A stretch of DNA of 42,447 bases from Planctomycetaceae bacterium (GCA_031268995.1 JAIRWK010000131.1:1-42447), one strand, 5' to 3'; counted from the first letter of the stretch, positions 17,121 through 26,582 are shown. Notes: generated from the letters alone by a model not told the origin. A program made the numbers and translations.

Positions 17121-17181
17121 TATTTGGTTTAATATACCGAAGCCGGTATAAGTGGGTTGTTGTATTTTGGAAAAGTTGGTT

Positions 17182-17288
17182 TTATACTCGTTGCGCAATG
17201 AAATTTGATTTTTATTTTTTTGACAGGATTTTATTGTACCGAATCTGTTATGTGAACGATTACAAAAAATAAGTGTAAACTGTTACCA
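17182..17288. repeat. Chimeric repeat: family E left end joined to a family B end
   Basis: TATACTCGTTGCGCAATG and AAATTTGATTTTTATTTTTT plus GACAGGATT is the left side of family E. It then switches to AATCTGTTATGTGAACG plus ATTACAAAAAATAAGTG, the right end of family B. The junction is near 17230. It ends about 12 bp before pdxJ. Confidence 0.65.
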
Positions 17289-17299
17289 TTTTTTTAATT

Positions 17300-18019
17300 A
17301 TGATTGAGTTAGGGGTCAATATAGATCATGTTGCGACGTTGCGTCAAGTGCGGCGGACGGTTGAACCTGATCCGGTTTGGGGAGCGGTGTTATCGGAGCT
17401 TGGCGGGGCGGATGGTATTACGGTGCATTTGCGGGAAGACCGGCGGCATATAAATGATCGTGATGTTAAGATATTGCGGGAGACGGTTCGTTGTAAATTA
17501 AATTTGGAGATGGCGGCGGTTGACGAGATTGTTGGTATTGCTTGCGATGTCAAACCGGATCAGGCAACACTTGTCCCCGAACGCCGCGAGGAAATAACAA
17601 CAGAGGGCGGGCTTGATGTTGCGGGTCAATTCAATAACGTACAAAAAATCGTTAAACAACTTAAAGATGTTGGAATTGTTGTGAGTTTATTTCTTGATCC
17701 TGAAGTGCGGCAAATTGAGGCTGGGATACGGACGGGTTGTGATGCTATTGAGATTCATACGGGCAAATATGCAACATCAAAAAATCCTCAAGATATTTCT
17801 GATGAGCTTTCAAGAATTTCGGAAGTTGGAGTGATGGTTGTGGGGGCGGGTTTACGGCTTCATGCCGGTCATGGTTTGACTTACCACAACGTACTACCGA
17901 TTGCAAAAATCCCAAAGATGCTTGAATTAAACATCGGACACAGCATAATTTCCCGCGCAATAATGGTCGGTCTAAAAAATGCCGTACAAGAAATGAAACA
18001 ATTACTCAAAAATTTCTGA
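17300..18019 (+). CDS. pdxJ: Pyridoxine 5'-phosphate synthase
   Basis: 239 residues, the usual PdxJ length. PdxJ condenses 1-deoxy-xylulose 5-phosphate with 3-amino-1-hydroxyacetone phosphate to make pyridoxine 5'-phosphate, the last step of the DXP-dependent vitamin B6 route. The family motifs are intact: [15 protein letters not shown] at the N-terminus, [48 protein letters not shown], and [18 protein letters not shown] near the phosphate site. The ATG at 17300 follows a T-rich stretch without a Shine-Dalgarno site. It is monocistronic, with a family A copy starting 17 bp after its stop codon. Confidence 0.95.
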   Translation: MIELGVNIDHVATLRQVRRTVEPDPVWGAVLSELGGADGITVHLREDRRHINDRDVKILRETVRCKLNLEMAAVDEIVGIACDVKPDQATLVPERREEITTEGGLDVAGQFNNVQKIVKQLKDVGIVVSLFLDPEVRQIEAGIRTGCDAIEIHTGKYATSKNPQDISDELSRISEVGVMVVGAGLRLHAGHGLTYHNVLPIAKIPKMLELNIGHSIISRAIMVGLKNAVQEMKQLLKNF

Positions 18020-18036
18020 ACACTTCGGGAAATTTT

Positions 18037-18152
18037 TATACCGTAGCCGGTAAGGCGATAGGCTTCGCCCTTGAACAACCGCTTCACGTTGTTACGCTTG
18101 CCTAACGCTCCGCGTTGTAGGTTTACCGTAGCTTTAAAACAGCTTCAGTATA
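18037..18152. repeat. Family A element, copy 6 (long variant)
   Basis: TATACCGTAGCCGGTAAGGC to AAACAGCTTCAGTATA, with the long internal variant CTAACGCTCCGCGTTGTAGG. The hairpin-forming GCCGGTAAGGCGATAGGC lies near the left end. Confidence 0.8.
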
Positions 18153-18230
18153 AACACGAAAAGCGCAAAAAATACTAAAGGATTTTTAAAAATTCCCCTT
18201 TCGCGTTTTTAGTGCATTTCGTGTTTTAAA
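18153..18230. repeat. Family B repeat, partial copy
   Basis: AACACGAAAAGCGCAAAAAA on the left and CCCTTTCGCGTTTTTAGTGC with ATTTCGTGTTTT on the right form short inverted arms. The outer ends are missing. It abuts the family A copy. Confidence 0.6.
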
Positions 18231-18255
18231 TCCCCCCTTTACCGAAAAAATTAAA

Positions 18256-19191
18256 ATGGAATCTTACAGACCTAAATATACGGTTGATTTACACTCGCAC
18301 ACAAATCGTTCGGACGGCAATGACGAGCCGGCGGAATTTTTGCGGAATGCGTCGGAGATTGGGATGTTGGTTGTTGCGATAACGGATCATGATGTGTTTC
18401 CGCCGGCAACCGTTTCTGTTGACAACAAAACAATTCCGACACAGGAATATGCCAAGTCGTTGGGCTTATCGGTGTTGTTGGGCATGGAGGTATCGTGTGA
18501 GACCAATGTTGATGATGTTCATATTGTTTGTTTTGGTTGTGATTGGGGCAAGTCGCCGCTTTCGCGTCTTCCTGCAATAGTAGAGGAATCAAAAATTGAA
18601 TCGTATCGTCAAGTTGTTGAGCGGTTGCGGTTGAATGGTATGAATATTTTGTGGTCGGAGTTGACGTGTGATGTTGGGCGTGTTGATGGCGGGGTTCAGA
18701 AGAAGCATATATTTGAGTTGTTGGCGGCTAAGGGTTATGCGGAGAGTTGGCAAGCGGCGAAAATTATGGTGCGGGACAATCCCGATTATGATATTAAACG
18801 ACAAAAACCAGACGCAATCGCAACAATTCAATCAATACACGACGCAGGCGGTATTGCAATTTTAGCGCATCCGTATTTGATTGACGAAGAGGTTACGAGT
18901 GAGGGCAAATTGGTTTCGCGTGATGTATTTATTAGGCGTTTAATTGATGCGGGGCTTGATGGTATTGAGGCAACTTACACTTATGATAAAACAAGCTACA
19001 AAGGCAAACAAAGTCCGGCGGAGATTGCGAATGAAGTTATTGAGCGTTATAGAGGGTTAGTTGCTATAATTTCGGGCGGTTCGGACTATCACGGCGACCA
19101 CAAAAAAGGAACAAAAAATCCGCGACGTATTGGAGATGCCGGAATTGAGGTAGAATATTTCCAAAATAATAAAATTTTGCGTGAACTATAA
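18256..19191 (+). CDS. PHP-domain phosphoesterase (YciV/RnaAM-like)
   Basis: 311 residues without a signal peptide, so cytoplasmic. The PHP motifs are complete: VDLHSHTNRSDG, AITDHDVF, LLGMEVSCE, AILAHPYL and SGGSDYHGDHKKG. Arrangement and length match the YciV/TrpH group, which in characterised members releases phosphate from 3',5'-nucleoside bisphosphates or trims 5' ends of RNA. An inserted helical part (about 95-190) between the second and third motif groups is normal for the group. Exact substrate is inferred from the family only. The ATG at 18256 lacks a clear Shine-Dalgarno site. Confidence 0.87.
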   Translation: MESYRPKYTVDLHSHTNRSDGNDEPAEFLRNASEIGMLVVAITDHDVFPPATVSVDNKTIPTQEYAKSLGLSVLLGMEVSCETNVDDVHIVCFGCDWGKSPLSRLPAIVEESKIESYRQVVERLRLNGMNILWSELTCDVGRVDGGVQKKHIFELLAAKGYAESWQAAKIMVRDNPDYDIKRQKPDAIATIQSIHDAGGIAILAHPYLIDEEVTSEGKLVSRDVFIRRLIDAGLDGIEATYTYDKTSYKGKQSPAEIANEVIERYRGLVAIISGGSDYHGDHKKGTKNPRRIGDAGIEVEYFQNNKILREL

Positions 19192-19198
19192 AAAAATA

Positions 19199-19341
19199 GT
19201 AACCGTTCACACTTATTTTTTGTAATCGTTCACTGAACAGATTTTAAACGCGAAACACGCGAAAGATCACGAAAGTTCGCGAAAAATAGTTTCGTGTTGT
19301 TTCGCGGAAATTTCGTGCATTTTGCGTTAAAAAACAATTGC
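19199..19341. repeat. Family B palindromic repeat, copy 3
   Basis: GTAACCGTTCACACTTAT at the left end, then AACGCGAAACACGCGAAAG and TCACGAAAGTTCGCG, with the inverse GTTTCGCGGAAATTTCGTGC and ATTTTGCGTTAAAAAACAA. It runs straight into a family A copy through the same joint (AACAATTGCTATACCG) seen near 5920. Confidence 0.8.
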
Positions 19342-19445
19342 TATACCGAAGCCGGTATGGGCGGTAGGCTTCGCCCCTGAACAACCGCTTCACGTTGTTG
19401 CGCTTGCGTGTTCAGCTTCGGGAATTTCAAAACAGCTTTAGTATA
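19342..19445. repeat. Family A element, copy 7 (short variant)
   Basis: A near-consensus copy: TATACCGAAGCCGGTATGGG, then GGCTTCGCCCCTGAAC, CGCTTCACGTTGTTGCGC, TTGCGTGTTCAGCTTCGGG and AAACAGCTTTAGTATA. Confidence 0.85.
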
Positions 19446-19705
19446 TCACCGCACAAACGCAAAACCGTGTGAACGGTTACGAAAAATATATCGTTAATAA
19501 CTCATGTTACGCATGAGCGATTAACAATCGAAGAAACAGTTTTTTTGCCCTGAAAGGGCGCGAGCATCAGCGTAGGGCAACGCCCTACGGAACATGCAGT
19601 TGGTTTTTAGAATTTCACCAATAATATTTTTGTGCAAATTCCTGTCCCTTTTGTCCCTCATGTCCCTTATGTCCCTCCAATAAAAATTTTAACAAAATTA
19701 ACAAA
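19446..19705. other. Intergenic stretch with short palindromes and a TGTCCCT block
   Basis: No gene. CTCATGTTACGCATGAG (19501-19517) is a palindrome. GCCCTGAAAGGGC and GTAGGGCAACGCCCTAC are small hairpins near 19548-19590. TGTCCCTTTTGTCCCTC and ATGTCCCTTATGTCCCTCC (19645-19679) repeat the word at about 10 bp, directly before the next gene, like 13098-13143. Confidence 0.5.
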
Positions 19706-20011
19706 ATGCCAAAACTAGACATTACTGTTCAACACAATCTTGACAAAAACGAAGCGACAAAACGCCTCCAAGTCAAAGAAGCTGAAATTAAAGAAAAACA
19801 CGTTTATACGGTAACTGACCTGCAAGAAACTTGGGTGTCGCAGGATGCAATGGATTTTTCGTTCAAGATTTATGGATTTTCTTTGAAGGGGTCGGTTAAG
19901 TCGTTGGATGGTGCGGTGCAGATTATTATTGATCTTCCGTTTGCCGCGATGATGTTCAAAGGAACGATTGAGAGCGAGGTAAGAAAGGAGTTGACGCAAG
20001 TATTAAGATAG
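19706..20011 (+). CDS. Small polyhydroxyalkanoic-acid-system-like protein
   Basis: 101 residues that resemble the putative polyhydroxyalkanoic acid system family (PHA_gran_rgn, PF09650). Conserved points are the N-terminal MPKLDITVQHNLDKNEATKR, the LQETW segment, a central hydrophobic FSFKIYGFSLKGSVK, and LPFAAMMFKGTIESEVRKEL near the end. Members occur beside PHA genes in some proteobacteria but also widely without them. No PHA gene is in this window, so a role in granules is not supported here; a small hydrophobic-ligand or scaffold role is only a guess. ATG at 19706; no strong Shine-Dalgarno site. Confidence 0.7.
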   Translation: MPKLDITVQHNLDKNEATKRLQVKEAEIKEKHVYTVTDLQETWVSQDAMDFSFKIYGFSLKGSVKSLDGAVQIIIDLPFAAMMFKGTIESEVRKELTQVLR

Positions 20012-20039
20012 CGAATTCCAAAAATCTCAGTATCTTGTT

Positions 20040-20223
20040 GATAAAAATTCCATCGACTGATTTTAAATAACCACAGAGAACACAGAGAACACAGAGGTTT
20101 TAAATACGAAAATATTGGAAAAAAATTCGTTTCTTTCGTAGTCAAAATATTTATCTCTGTGAACTCTGTGTTCTCTGTGGTTGATAAAAATGGTTGATAA
20201 AAATTCCATCGACTGAATAATTA
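20040..20223. repeat. Family C palindromic repeat, copy 2
   Basis: AAAATTCCATCGACTG, AACCACAGAGAACACAGAG, then GTAGTCAAAATATTTATCTC, CTCTGTGTTCTCTGTGGTTG and CCATCGACTGAATAATTA. The right part holds a short duplication (TGGTTGATAAAAA repeated twice). Confidence 0.75.
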
Positions 20224-20464
20224 TTGGGTTTTTTTGGTTTTTGGGGGAATATTTTTTGAAAATTATGATTTTGTACTGGAGTTTCTTCGGGCGTGCAAGT
20301 AGAATATTTCGTTGCGTGAGATAAGTGTACTTGAAAATGACAACTGTCTTACGTCCGTTTGTGTATGTTGGGCGTGCAATGAGTTTCGGCGATTCAAAAC
20401 ATAGAAGCCTGTTTTTCAAAGAACAAGCAGACAAAGGTTGCCGAAGAATAAAGCATGAACAACA
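20224..20464. other. Intergenic stretch, nothing recognised
   Basis: About 240 bp. A minus-strand reading is open across it (CFESPKLIARPTYTNGRKTV, VIFKYTYLTQRNILLARPKK) but is built partly from flanking repeats and has no family resemblance. I see no RNA gene or promoter here. Confidence 0.3.
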
Positions 20465-20590
20465 TATACTCAAGCTGTTTTGTAATTCCTGAAGCTACGG
20501 TAAACCTGCAACGCAGAGCGTTAGGCAAATGCAACAACGTGAAGCGGTTGTTCAAGGGCGAAGCCTACCGCCCATACCGGCTTTGGTATA
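20465..20590. repeat. Family A element, copy 8 (long variant)
   Basis: TATACTCAAGCTGTTTTG to CATACCGGCTTTGGTATA, with the long internal GGTAAACCTGCAACGC and AGAGCGTTAGGC block. It ends 10 bp before the promoter-like pair at 20601. Confidence 0.8.
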
Positions 20591-20600
20591 AAACCTCCGG

Positions 20601-20629
20601 TTGACAATGTACCCCAAAAAGCGTTTTAT
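20601..20629 (+). promoter_or_regulatory. Candidate sigma-70 promoter for the DUF1559 gene
   Basis: A consensus TTGACA (20601-20606), a 17-bp spacer and TTTTAT (20624-20629). It implies a leader of about 280 nt. Close by, CCTCCG...GACAAT (20595-20608) is inverted relative to ATTGTCGGAGG (about 20685-20695), and GGTTAGAGATTAACC forms a small hairpin near 20696-20710. Confidence 0.5.
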
Positions 20630-20917
20630 GCGGTACAAGAAAAAATTACCCGCCATGAAATAAATTTGATATGGTTGGTTTTATTGTCGGAGGTTGGTTA
20701 GAGATTAACCATGCAAGTTTTGTAGGTCGTTGATCGGTTAGCGGTTGTTGCTATCGAAACGGCGAAATGTTAATATGCTGTTTGTACAATAAATTTCGGA
20801 CAACGCCAAAAGGCATGAAAAAACCGAATTTAATTATACGGTAAAAAAGCAAGGCGAAAGCGGACAGGATTGTAAGTATAAGCAGTTAAAACCTTAAATT
20901 TTAGAAGGAGATTTAAA

Positions 20918-21850
20918 ATGAAAAAAAATCAAGTTAAATTAGGTTTCACTTTGATTGAGCTTCTCGTAGTCATTTCGATTATCGGGATGTTGGCAGGGTT
21001 ACTATTGCCAGCTATTCAATCTGCTAGAGAGACTGGTCGTAGGGCTGTGTGTATCAGCAACCAACGGCAACTCGCGTACCAGTTAGTCGCTTCCGCGTCA
21101 AGCGCAACTGGTTTTCCAGCACTCATGAAAGGATATGTCGGTACTGGCAGATCGTATTCGTGGGTTATCCAGCTCATGCCCGTAATTGAGGAACAAGACC
21201 TCTATGCCAGTATAAGAGATACAACAACTAATCCTACCCTCACTGCCGATACGGGATTACTAGCTTATACGATTCCAGTGTTGAAATGTAAGAGTTCAAC
21301 GAATGTAGGTTCGACGGGAGCGAAGATCAGTTATGTTATAAACGGTGGAGTCAATGATTCCAATGCGGGTGCATTAAGCACACTTGACGTAAGATATTCG
21401 GCTGCCCCCACACGTAGTCGCATAGCTGGTGGTGATAGTGGTATCAATTGTCTCGGAGTCAAAATTGAAGAAATAAAGTCCACCACTAAAACAATTGTCA
21501 TATCCGAAAATCTGCAGGCAGGTTCTTGGAGTTTTGGAGCCTCTGGTGGCGGTACTGGTGGTGGTACATTCTCAGATGATGGTGATATAGAAGCAAATTT
21601 AGCTTTCACTTACGATGGTGCATACACTTCGGGAACACCGGCAATCAATGCTATCAATCAGGGTAGCAGCACTAATGATGAACCATCAAACGCGACAGCT
21701 CGTCCTTCGTCGAATCATCCTGGTGTTGTTAATGCCGGATTTGCCGATGGCGGAGCAAGGCAGTTAAATGAGAATATCAATTACGAAGTTTACATTAGAC
21801 TATGCCAACCAAATGAAGGAAGAATTGATTCGGCAGATCTTGGCTGGTAG
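20918..21850 (+). CDS. DUF1559 pseudopilin-like protein
   Basis: 310 residues. The N-terminus is a class III/type IV pilin-like signal: basic MKKNQVKLG, cleavage before F10, glutamate at position 5 of the mature chain ([20 protein letters not shown]), then a membrane helix. The family signature H-X9-DG is present ([12 protein letters not shown], about 274-285). This DUF1559 (SBP_bac_10) architecture is greatly expanded in planctomycetes, and its role is unproven; pseudopilus-like or surface assembly is inferred. The Shine-Dalgarno AGAAGGAG is strong and the gene has its own promoter, long leader and terminator, so it is probably well expressed. The pilT-like ATPase at 37872 might act on such fibres, but they are far apart. 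Confidence 0.92.
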   Translation: MKKNQVKLGFTLIELLVVISIIGMLAGLLLPAIQSARETGRRAVCISNQRQLAYQLVASASSATGFPALMKGYVGTGRSYSWVIQLMPVIEEQDLYASIRDTTTNPTLTADTGLLAYTIPVLKCKSSTNVGSTGAKISYVINGGVNDSNAGALSTLDVRYSAAPTRSRIAGGDSGINCLGVKIEEIKSTTKTIVISENLQAGSWSFGASGGGTGGGTFSDDGDIEANLAFTYDGAYTSGTPAINAINQGSSTNDEPSNATARPSSNHPGVVNAGFADGGARQLNENINYEVYIRLCQPNEGRIDSADLGW

Positions 21851-21882
21851 AGTATTTTGATTAGTTTTTACTATTTTTGAAA

Positions 21883-21920
21883 TCGTCGTAGTCTTATGTG
21901 TTAGGACTGCGGCGATTTTT
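21883..21920 (+). terminator. Rho-independent terminator after the DUF1559 gene
   Basis: AATCGTCGTAGTC and GGACTGCGGCGATT pair (with two G-U) around a short loop and are followed by TTTTTTTG. It lies about 30-70 bp after the stop codon at 21850. Confidence 0.8.
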
Positions 21921-21929
21921 TTGTGGTTC

Positions 21930-22097
21930 GTAACTATTCAGTCGATGGAATTTTTATCAACCACAGAGAACACAGAGATAAATATTTTGTATAAGCACGC
22001 AGACGACGCAGATTCAGGAAGGATATTCGCAAGATCGGATTTTTTTATTTTCTGATCTTACGAAAATCTCTCCCAAAATCTGCGTCGTCTGCGTGCT
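21930..22097. repeat. Family C fragment fused to family D copy 4
   Basis: 21930-21990 is the left half of family C (GTAACTATTCAGTCGATGG, then TATCAACCACAGAGAACAC). It stops mid-arm and 21995-22097 is a complete family D copy (GCACGCAGACGACGCAGATT to AATCTGCGTCGTCTGCGTGC). The D element seems to have replaced or interrupted the C copy. Confidence 0.7.
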
Positions 22098-22128
22098 TGT
22101 TTGGTTTATACCGCTTTAGGGCAATGTT

Positions 22129-24762
22129 TTAACTTACGCTGCTTGTAACTATTTCCGGTTCTTCGTTTTTTTCCGCGACTTTTTTTTCTAGGGTAATATA
22201 TTGCGTGTTAAGGTGTTCTTTGGCTGCGTCATCAACTTCGTCAAACATTCTTCCCTCGAAAAAGAGTTGCTTCTTGTCGCCGACAACCTTTACATTCACA
22301 GAAATTATATCCTTGCCGTCAAATTCACCACCCAACAACTCTTCCGATAACGGGTCTTCCACCATGCTCTCAATCGACCGCCGCAAAGGTCTTGCGCCAA
22401 AATCAAGATTGCTGCCTTTTTTGATCAACAAAGCCTTCGACTCATCCGACAACAATAATTTGAACCCCTTTTCCCAAAGCCTGTCCCTAACCTTGCGCAA
22501 CTCTAACTCCACGACCTCATTCAAATCATTCTCCGTCAAATGCCTAAACACAATAATATCATCACAACGCCCCACAAACTCCGGTCGGAAAATCCGATCA
22601 ATCTGCTCATGTACACGCTCTTTCATACTTTCGTAACTTGCGTCTTCTGTTGGTTTTTGGAATCCGAAAGCGGACTCGTTTTTGATCGCTTCCGCGCCGG
22701 CGTTGGTTGTCATGATTAGAATCGAATTTTTGAAGTCAACATGCCGCCCGAAACTGTCCGTCAAACGTCCCTCCTCCATTATCTGCAACATCATATTGAA
22801 CACATCGGGATGCGCCTTTTCGATTTCGTCAAGCAGGACAACAGAATACGGACGATGCCTAATTTTCTCGGTAAGTTGCCCGCCCTCCTCATGCCCAACA
22901 TATCCGGGCGGCGCGCCAATCAAACGGCTGACGTTGTGTTTTTCCATGTACTCGCTCATGTCAATCTGAATCAACGCATCAGAATTGCCAAACATAAATT
23001 CCGCTAACGCCTTCGCCAAAAGCGTTTTACCAACCCCCGTCGGTCCCGCAAAAATAAACGCACCAGTCGGTCGCTTCGGGTCTTTCAATCCGCTCCGACT
23101 CCGACGAACCGCTCGCGAAACCGCCTTAATCGCCTCATTTTGGCTAATCACACGTTTGTGCAATTCCGCTTCCATTTCCATCAAACGTTTCGTATCTTCT
23201 TTGCTCATACGGGTAAGGGGAATACCCGTCATTTTTGAAATCACATCAGCAACCACCACCTCATCAACCGTGCCAATGTTTTCCTTCATTTTATCTTGTG
23301 CTTCGCGGCGTTTGCGTGTAATTTTGTCAATCTCGTCGCGCAACACCAACGCCTTCTCGAAATTCTGTTCGCCCACCGCCGCTTCTTTTTCCTTGTTCAA
23401 ATTCACAAGCTGATTGTCAAGCTCTTTCATTGAAGCCGGTGTCGTCATTGATCGCAAATGAACTCTTGCCCCCGCTTCGTCAATTACATCTATCGCCTTG
23501 TCCGGCAAACACCTACCGCTAATATATCTGCTCGACAAATCCACCGCCGATTGCAAGGCATCATCCGTAATCGTAACGTGATGATGTTTTTCGTAACGGT
23601 CTCGCAACCCTTTCAGAATTTCTACCGTTTGCGATTGGCTTGGCGGCTCAACCATGACGATTTGGAATCGCCGATCAAGAGCAGAATCTTTTTCGATGTA
23701 TTTTCTGTACTCATCAAGAGTTGTCGCGCCGATGCACTGTATTTCGCCGCGAGCCAACGCGGGTTTGAGTACATTTGAAGCGTCGATTGCGCCCTCCGCA
23801 CCGCCCGCCCCAACAATCGTGTGCAACTCATCAACAAACAAAATCAATCGCCGTACCTTTTTTACCTCGCTCATTATTGCTTTGATTCGTTCCTCAAATT
23901 GACCGCGATACTTCGTACCCGCAACCATCATCGCAACATCAAGAGCAACAATCCGATAATTCCGCAACAACTCTGGAACATGACCGTCAACAATCAATTG
24001 CGCCAACCCCTCCGCAATCGCCGTTTTGCCAACTCCAGCTTCACCAAGCAACACAGGATTATTTTTTGTCCGGCGACAAAGAATTTGCATTGTGCGTTCG
24101 ATTTCCTTGTCTCGACCGATTACCGGATCGAGTTTGTGTTGACGGGCAAGATCGGTCAAATCGCGGGCAAAACTGTCGGTTGCGGGGGTTTTTTTATTGT
24201 TATTTCCGCCTCGTCGTTGCGAATCGTCGTCATCCGCTCCGCCGCCGCCAACCCCGACATATTCGTAATCGCGTTCAACCGGTCTGTTCGTGTTATTACT
24301 GTTGTTGTTATTATTGTCAACTCCATGCCCAAGCAAATTCAAAACCTCTTGACGGACATTTTCAAGTTTTAGCCCAAGATTCATAAGCACTTGCGCCGCA
24401 ACACCTTCCTGCTCGCGTAAAAGACCGAGCAAAATATGTTCCGTGCCGACGTAATTATGATTCAAATTACGGGCTTCTTCCATCGAAAATTCGATAACTT
24501 TTTTTGCACGTGGAGTTTGAGGCAAACGCCCCATTGTTACCAAATCAGGACCGCTGCGGACGAGTTTCTCTACTTCTTGTCTGATTTTGCGCAAATCAAT
24601 ATCGAGATTTTTAAGAACATTAGCAGCAACTCCGCTACCCTCTTTAAGGAGACCAAGAAGAATATGTTCTGTCCCGATGTATTCGTGATTGAACCGTTGT
24701 GCTTCTTGGTTTGCGAGTTGCATTACTTTTCTTGCTCTATCTGTAAATCTTTCGTATGGCAT
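22129..24762 (-). CDS. clpC: ATP-dependent Clp protease ATPase subunit ClpC
   Basis: 877 residues. ClpC is a hexameric AAA+ unfoldase that feeds substrates to ClpP. Two Clp_N repeats cover about 1-145 ([40 protein letters not shown]). An unusual N/G/D-rich linker follows (about 148-192). AAA-1 has Walker A GEAGVGKT at 240-247, a UVR middle domain lies at about 447-482, and AAA-2 has Walker A GPTGVGKT at 573-580. AFGF at 698-701 sits where the family carries its ClpP-docking loop. The UVR domain separates ClpC from ClpA and ClpB. No clpP, mcsA or ctsR is nearby. Start ATG at 24762. Confidence 0.95.
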   Translation of the reverse strand: MPYERFTDRARKVMQLANQEAQRFNHEYIGTEHILLGLLKEGSGVAANVLKNLDIDLRKIRQEVEKLVRSGPDLVTMGRLPQTPRAKKVIEFSMEEARNLNHNYVGTEHILLGLLREQEGVAAQVLMNLGLKLENVRQEVLNLLGHGVDNNNNNSNNTNRPVERDYEYVGVGGGGADDDDSQRRGGNNNKKTPATDSFARDLTDLARQHKLDPVIGRDKEIERTMQILCRRTKNNPVLLGEAGVGKTAIAEGLAQLIVDGHVPELLRNYRIVALDVAMMVAGTKYRGQFEERIKAIMSEVKKVRRLILFVDELHTIVGAGGAEGAIDASNVLKPALARGEIQCIGATTLDEYRKYIEKDSALDRRFQIVMVEPPSQSQTVEILKGLRDRYEKHHHVTITDDALQSAVDLSSRYISGRCLPDKAIDVIDEAGARVHLRSMTTPASMKELDNQLVNLNKEKEAAVGEQNFEKALVLRDEIDKITRKRREAQDKMKENIGTVDEVVVADVISKMTGIPLTRMSKEDTKRLMEMEAELHKRVISQNEAIKAVSRAVRRSRSGLKDPKRPTGAFIFAGPTGVGKTLLAKALAEFMFGNSDALIQIDMSEYMEKHNVSRLIGAPPGYVGHEEGGQLTEKIRHRPYSVVLLDEIEKAHPDVFNMMLQIMEEGRLTDSFGRHVDFKNSILIMTTNAGAEAIKNESAFGFQKPTEDASYESMKERVHEQIDRIFRPEFVGRCDDIIVFRHLTENDLNEVVELELRKVRDRLWEKGFKLLLSDESKALLIKKGSNLDFGARPLRRSIESMVEDPLSEELLGGEFDGKDIISVNVKVVGDKKQLFFEGRMFDEVDDAAKEHLNTQYITLEKKVAEKNEEPEIVTSSVS

Positions 24763-24861
24763 GGTTTTTTGTGCTGAGTTTGAGGAATCGCTATTGCAAT
24801 ATCCGAACTCAAAAAAATTATTTTCGATTTTAAGTTTACGCTAAACCCGATGTTAGCAAAA

Positions 24862-24951
24862 TATTTCGCCCCCGAACAACAGCTTCAGCATAACAACATT
24901 GTGCACACTTCGCGGATGATCAATCGGATTTTAAAACAACTCCAGTATTGT
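24862..24951. repeat. Degenerate family A copy
   Basis: TTTCGCCCCCGAACAACAGC, CAGCTTCAGCATAAC and GGATTTTAAAACAACTCCAG with TATTGTA resemble scattered parts of family A. It is much diverged and lies upstream of clpC. Confidence 0.4.
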
Positions 24952-25010
24952 ACACCCAAATAGTTGTTTAGCAAGGTGCGGGTAAAATCATACCATAGCC
25001 ATTAGGACGA

Positions 25011-25134
25011 TATACTCATCGCACTATGAAATTCAGTTTTTATTTTTTTTGACAGGATTTGCAGGATGGCAAGATAAACAGGATTTCATTATATCCTGGC
25101 AATCCTAATATCCTGGCAATCCTACTATCCTGTT
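25011..25134. repeat. Family E palindromic repeat, copy 2
   Basis: Left end TATACTCATCGCACTATG plus AAATTCAG, T-rich spacer, GACAGGATTTGCAGGATGGC and AAGATAAACAGGATTTC, then ATCCTGGCAATCCTAATATC and the duplicated CCTGGCAATCCTACTATCC. The right end is replaced by a family A copy at 25135. Confidence 0.75.
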
Positions 25135-25245
25135 GTACTCAAGCTGTTTTAAAATTCCTGAAGCTGCGGTAAACCTACGACGCTGAGCGTTGGGTAAGCG
25201 TAACAACGTGAAGCGGAAGCCTATCGCCTTACCGGCTACGGCATA
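25135..25245. repeat. Family A element, copy 9 (internal deletion)
   Basis: GTACTCAAGCTGTTTTAAAA to CCGGCTACGGCATA, long variant. The GGTTGTTCAAGGGCG segment found in other copies is missing (GAAGCGGAAGCCTATCG). Confidence 0.75.
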
Positions 25246-25270
25246 ATCTTATGAATTACCACGCAAACCG

Positions 25271-25299
25271 TATTGATTGTAGAGGTTGTCATTTATAAT
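25271..25299 (+). promoter_or_regulatory. Possible promoter with consensus -10
   Basis: TATAAT at 25294-25299 is a consensus -10. The best upstream hexamers are TTGATT (15-bp spacing) or TATTGA (17-bp spacing), neither strong. It would drive the export lipoprotein gene with a leader of about 145 nt. The rest of 25246-25450 shows nothing else. Confidence 0.3.
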
Positions 25300-25450
25300 C
25301 TGGTTGTATTGTTCTATTCATTTGCTATGAATTGTTTATTGCGGTAATGACGATCAAATGATCCGAGTGTTTGTCTGTACGATACCAAAGCCGGTGTCGT
25401 TTGGTATGTTTTGGGGTGAAAGAAATTTTGGGCTGGTGGTGGAGTGATTT

Positions 25451-26557
25451 ATGAGAGTTGTTTTAATCGATGTTTTGTGGGCTGTTACAAAACCAGTTTT
25501 TTTGCGGCAGTATTTTTGTTGTTTTCTTTTATTATTTTTTTCGGGTTGTGTGGCTTTGACGGCGTGGTTTGATCCGAAGCCGATAGGTACACCGAATTTC
25601 CGTGATATACCTACGGAGGCATCAAAAACGATTTTGCCCGAATATTGGCTTGAGCCGCCTGATATAATTTCTGTTGAGGCATTACATCTTGTTCCGAAAG
25701 ACCCTTACGTTTTGCGGGTTTTTGATATTGTTTTTGTCGATGTTCTTGGCACTCTTGATGACGAGCCAATATCGGACAATTACGCAATAGAACCCGGCGG
25801 CACAATTCAACTTGGCGGCTCTTATGGTTCTGTCAAAATTGACGGATTGTCTTTGCGCAAGGCGGAAGAGCGAATCAAAGATCATTTGACGGCAAGTCTT
25901 GGTGCACCTGTTGTTTCGATACATCTTGTCAAGATGTCGGATATTGAGCAAATTGCGGGAACGCATCTTGTTGGTCCTGATGGATATATTACGCTTGGTT
26001 CTTATGGGCGTGTTTTAGTTGCGGGTTTAACTATTCCCGAATGCCGTGAGGCGATAGAGTTGTATCTGTCGAGGGCACTCGAACATCCGCAAGTAGCGAT
26101 TGACGTATTTTCGTATAACAGCAAGGATTATTTTGTAATATTTCAATCAGCTACAGCCGGCGAACAAGTTTTGAGATTTCCGTATACGGGCAACGAAGAT
26201 GTGTTGCGGGCAATTGCCAATTGCAACGGTCTAACTCCCAATGCGTCAAAACGGATTTGGGTTGCCCGACCGATAGGCAATTCGCACAAGCCAATAATTT
26301 TACCGGTTGACTGGGTTGATATTACGGCTTATGGGGGTACGCACACGAATTATCAATTGTTACCTGGTGATCGCGTATTTGTTGTTGAGGATCGTTGGGT
26401 TACGACTGATGGAGTTCTTGCGAGGATAATTGCGCCGATGGAGCGGGTTATGGGCTTTTCGTTGCTTACAGCGTCGGTACTTACACGTTACTACGGACAC
26501 GTAATGACCGGCGGCGGCGAAAGAGGTTTATACAACAACGCCGGTGCTTACAGATAA
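25451..26557 (+). CDS. Polysaccharide export (Wza-like) outer-membrane lipoprotein
   Basis: 368 residues. A hydrophobic signal ends in a lipobox-like FFSGC (Cys33), so the mature protein is probably a lipoprotein. Two copies of the Poly_export module follow: LRVFDIVFVDVLG, YAIEPGGTIQLGGSYGSVKI and GLSLRKAEERIKDHL, then HLVGPDGYITLGSYGRVLVA and GLTIPECREAIELYLSR. An SLBB-type stretch follows (NEDVLRAIANCNGL, QLLPGDRVFVVEDRW). Proteins of this type form the outer-membrane channel for capsule or exopolysaccharide export. No polymerase, Wzc or glycosyltransferase gene is adjacent. GGAG lies 7 bp upstream of the ATG. Confidence 0.85.
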   Translation: MRVVLIDVLWAVTKPVFLRQYFCCFLLLFFSGCVALTAWFDPKPIGTPNFRDIPTEASKTILPEYWLEPPDIISVEALHLVPKDPYVLRVFDIVFVDVLGTLDDEPISDNYAIEPGGTIQLGGSYGSVKIDGLSLRKAEERIKDHLTASLGAPVVSIHLVKMSDIEQIAGTHLVGPDGYITLGSYGRVLVAGLTIPECREAIELYLSRALEHPQVAIDVFSYNSKDYFVIFQSATAGEQVLRFPYTGNEDVLRAIANCNGLTPNASKRIWVARPIGNSHKPIILPVDWVDITAYGGTHTNYQLLPGDRVFVVEDRWVTTDGVLARIIAPMERVMGFSLLTASVLTRYYGHVMTGGGERGLYNNAGAYR

Positions 26558-26582
26558 CGTTTTGGCGGTTAGTTTAAACATT

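Noticed and set aside
14352-17299. Replication origin next to dnaA
   Set aside because: No cluster of DnaA boxes seen and no dnaN, recF or gyrB neighbour. The flanks are dispersed repeats. Without a skew plot it cannot be claimed.
20063-20473. Minus-strand reading of 136 codons
   Set aside because: It spans the inverted arms of family C and runs towards family A, and no protein resemblance is seen.
22129-24762. Identification as ClpA or ClpB
   Set aside because: The UVR middle domain and two Clp_N repeats without the long ClpB coiled coil fit ClpC.
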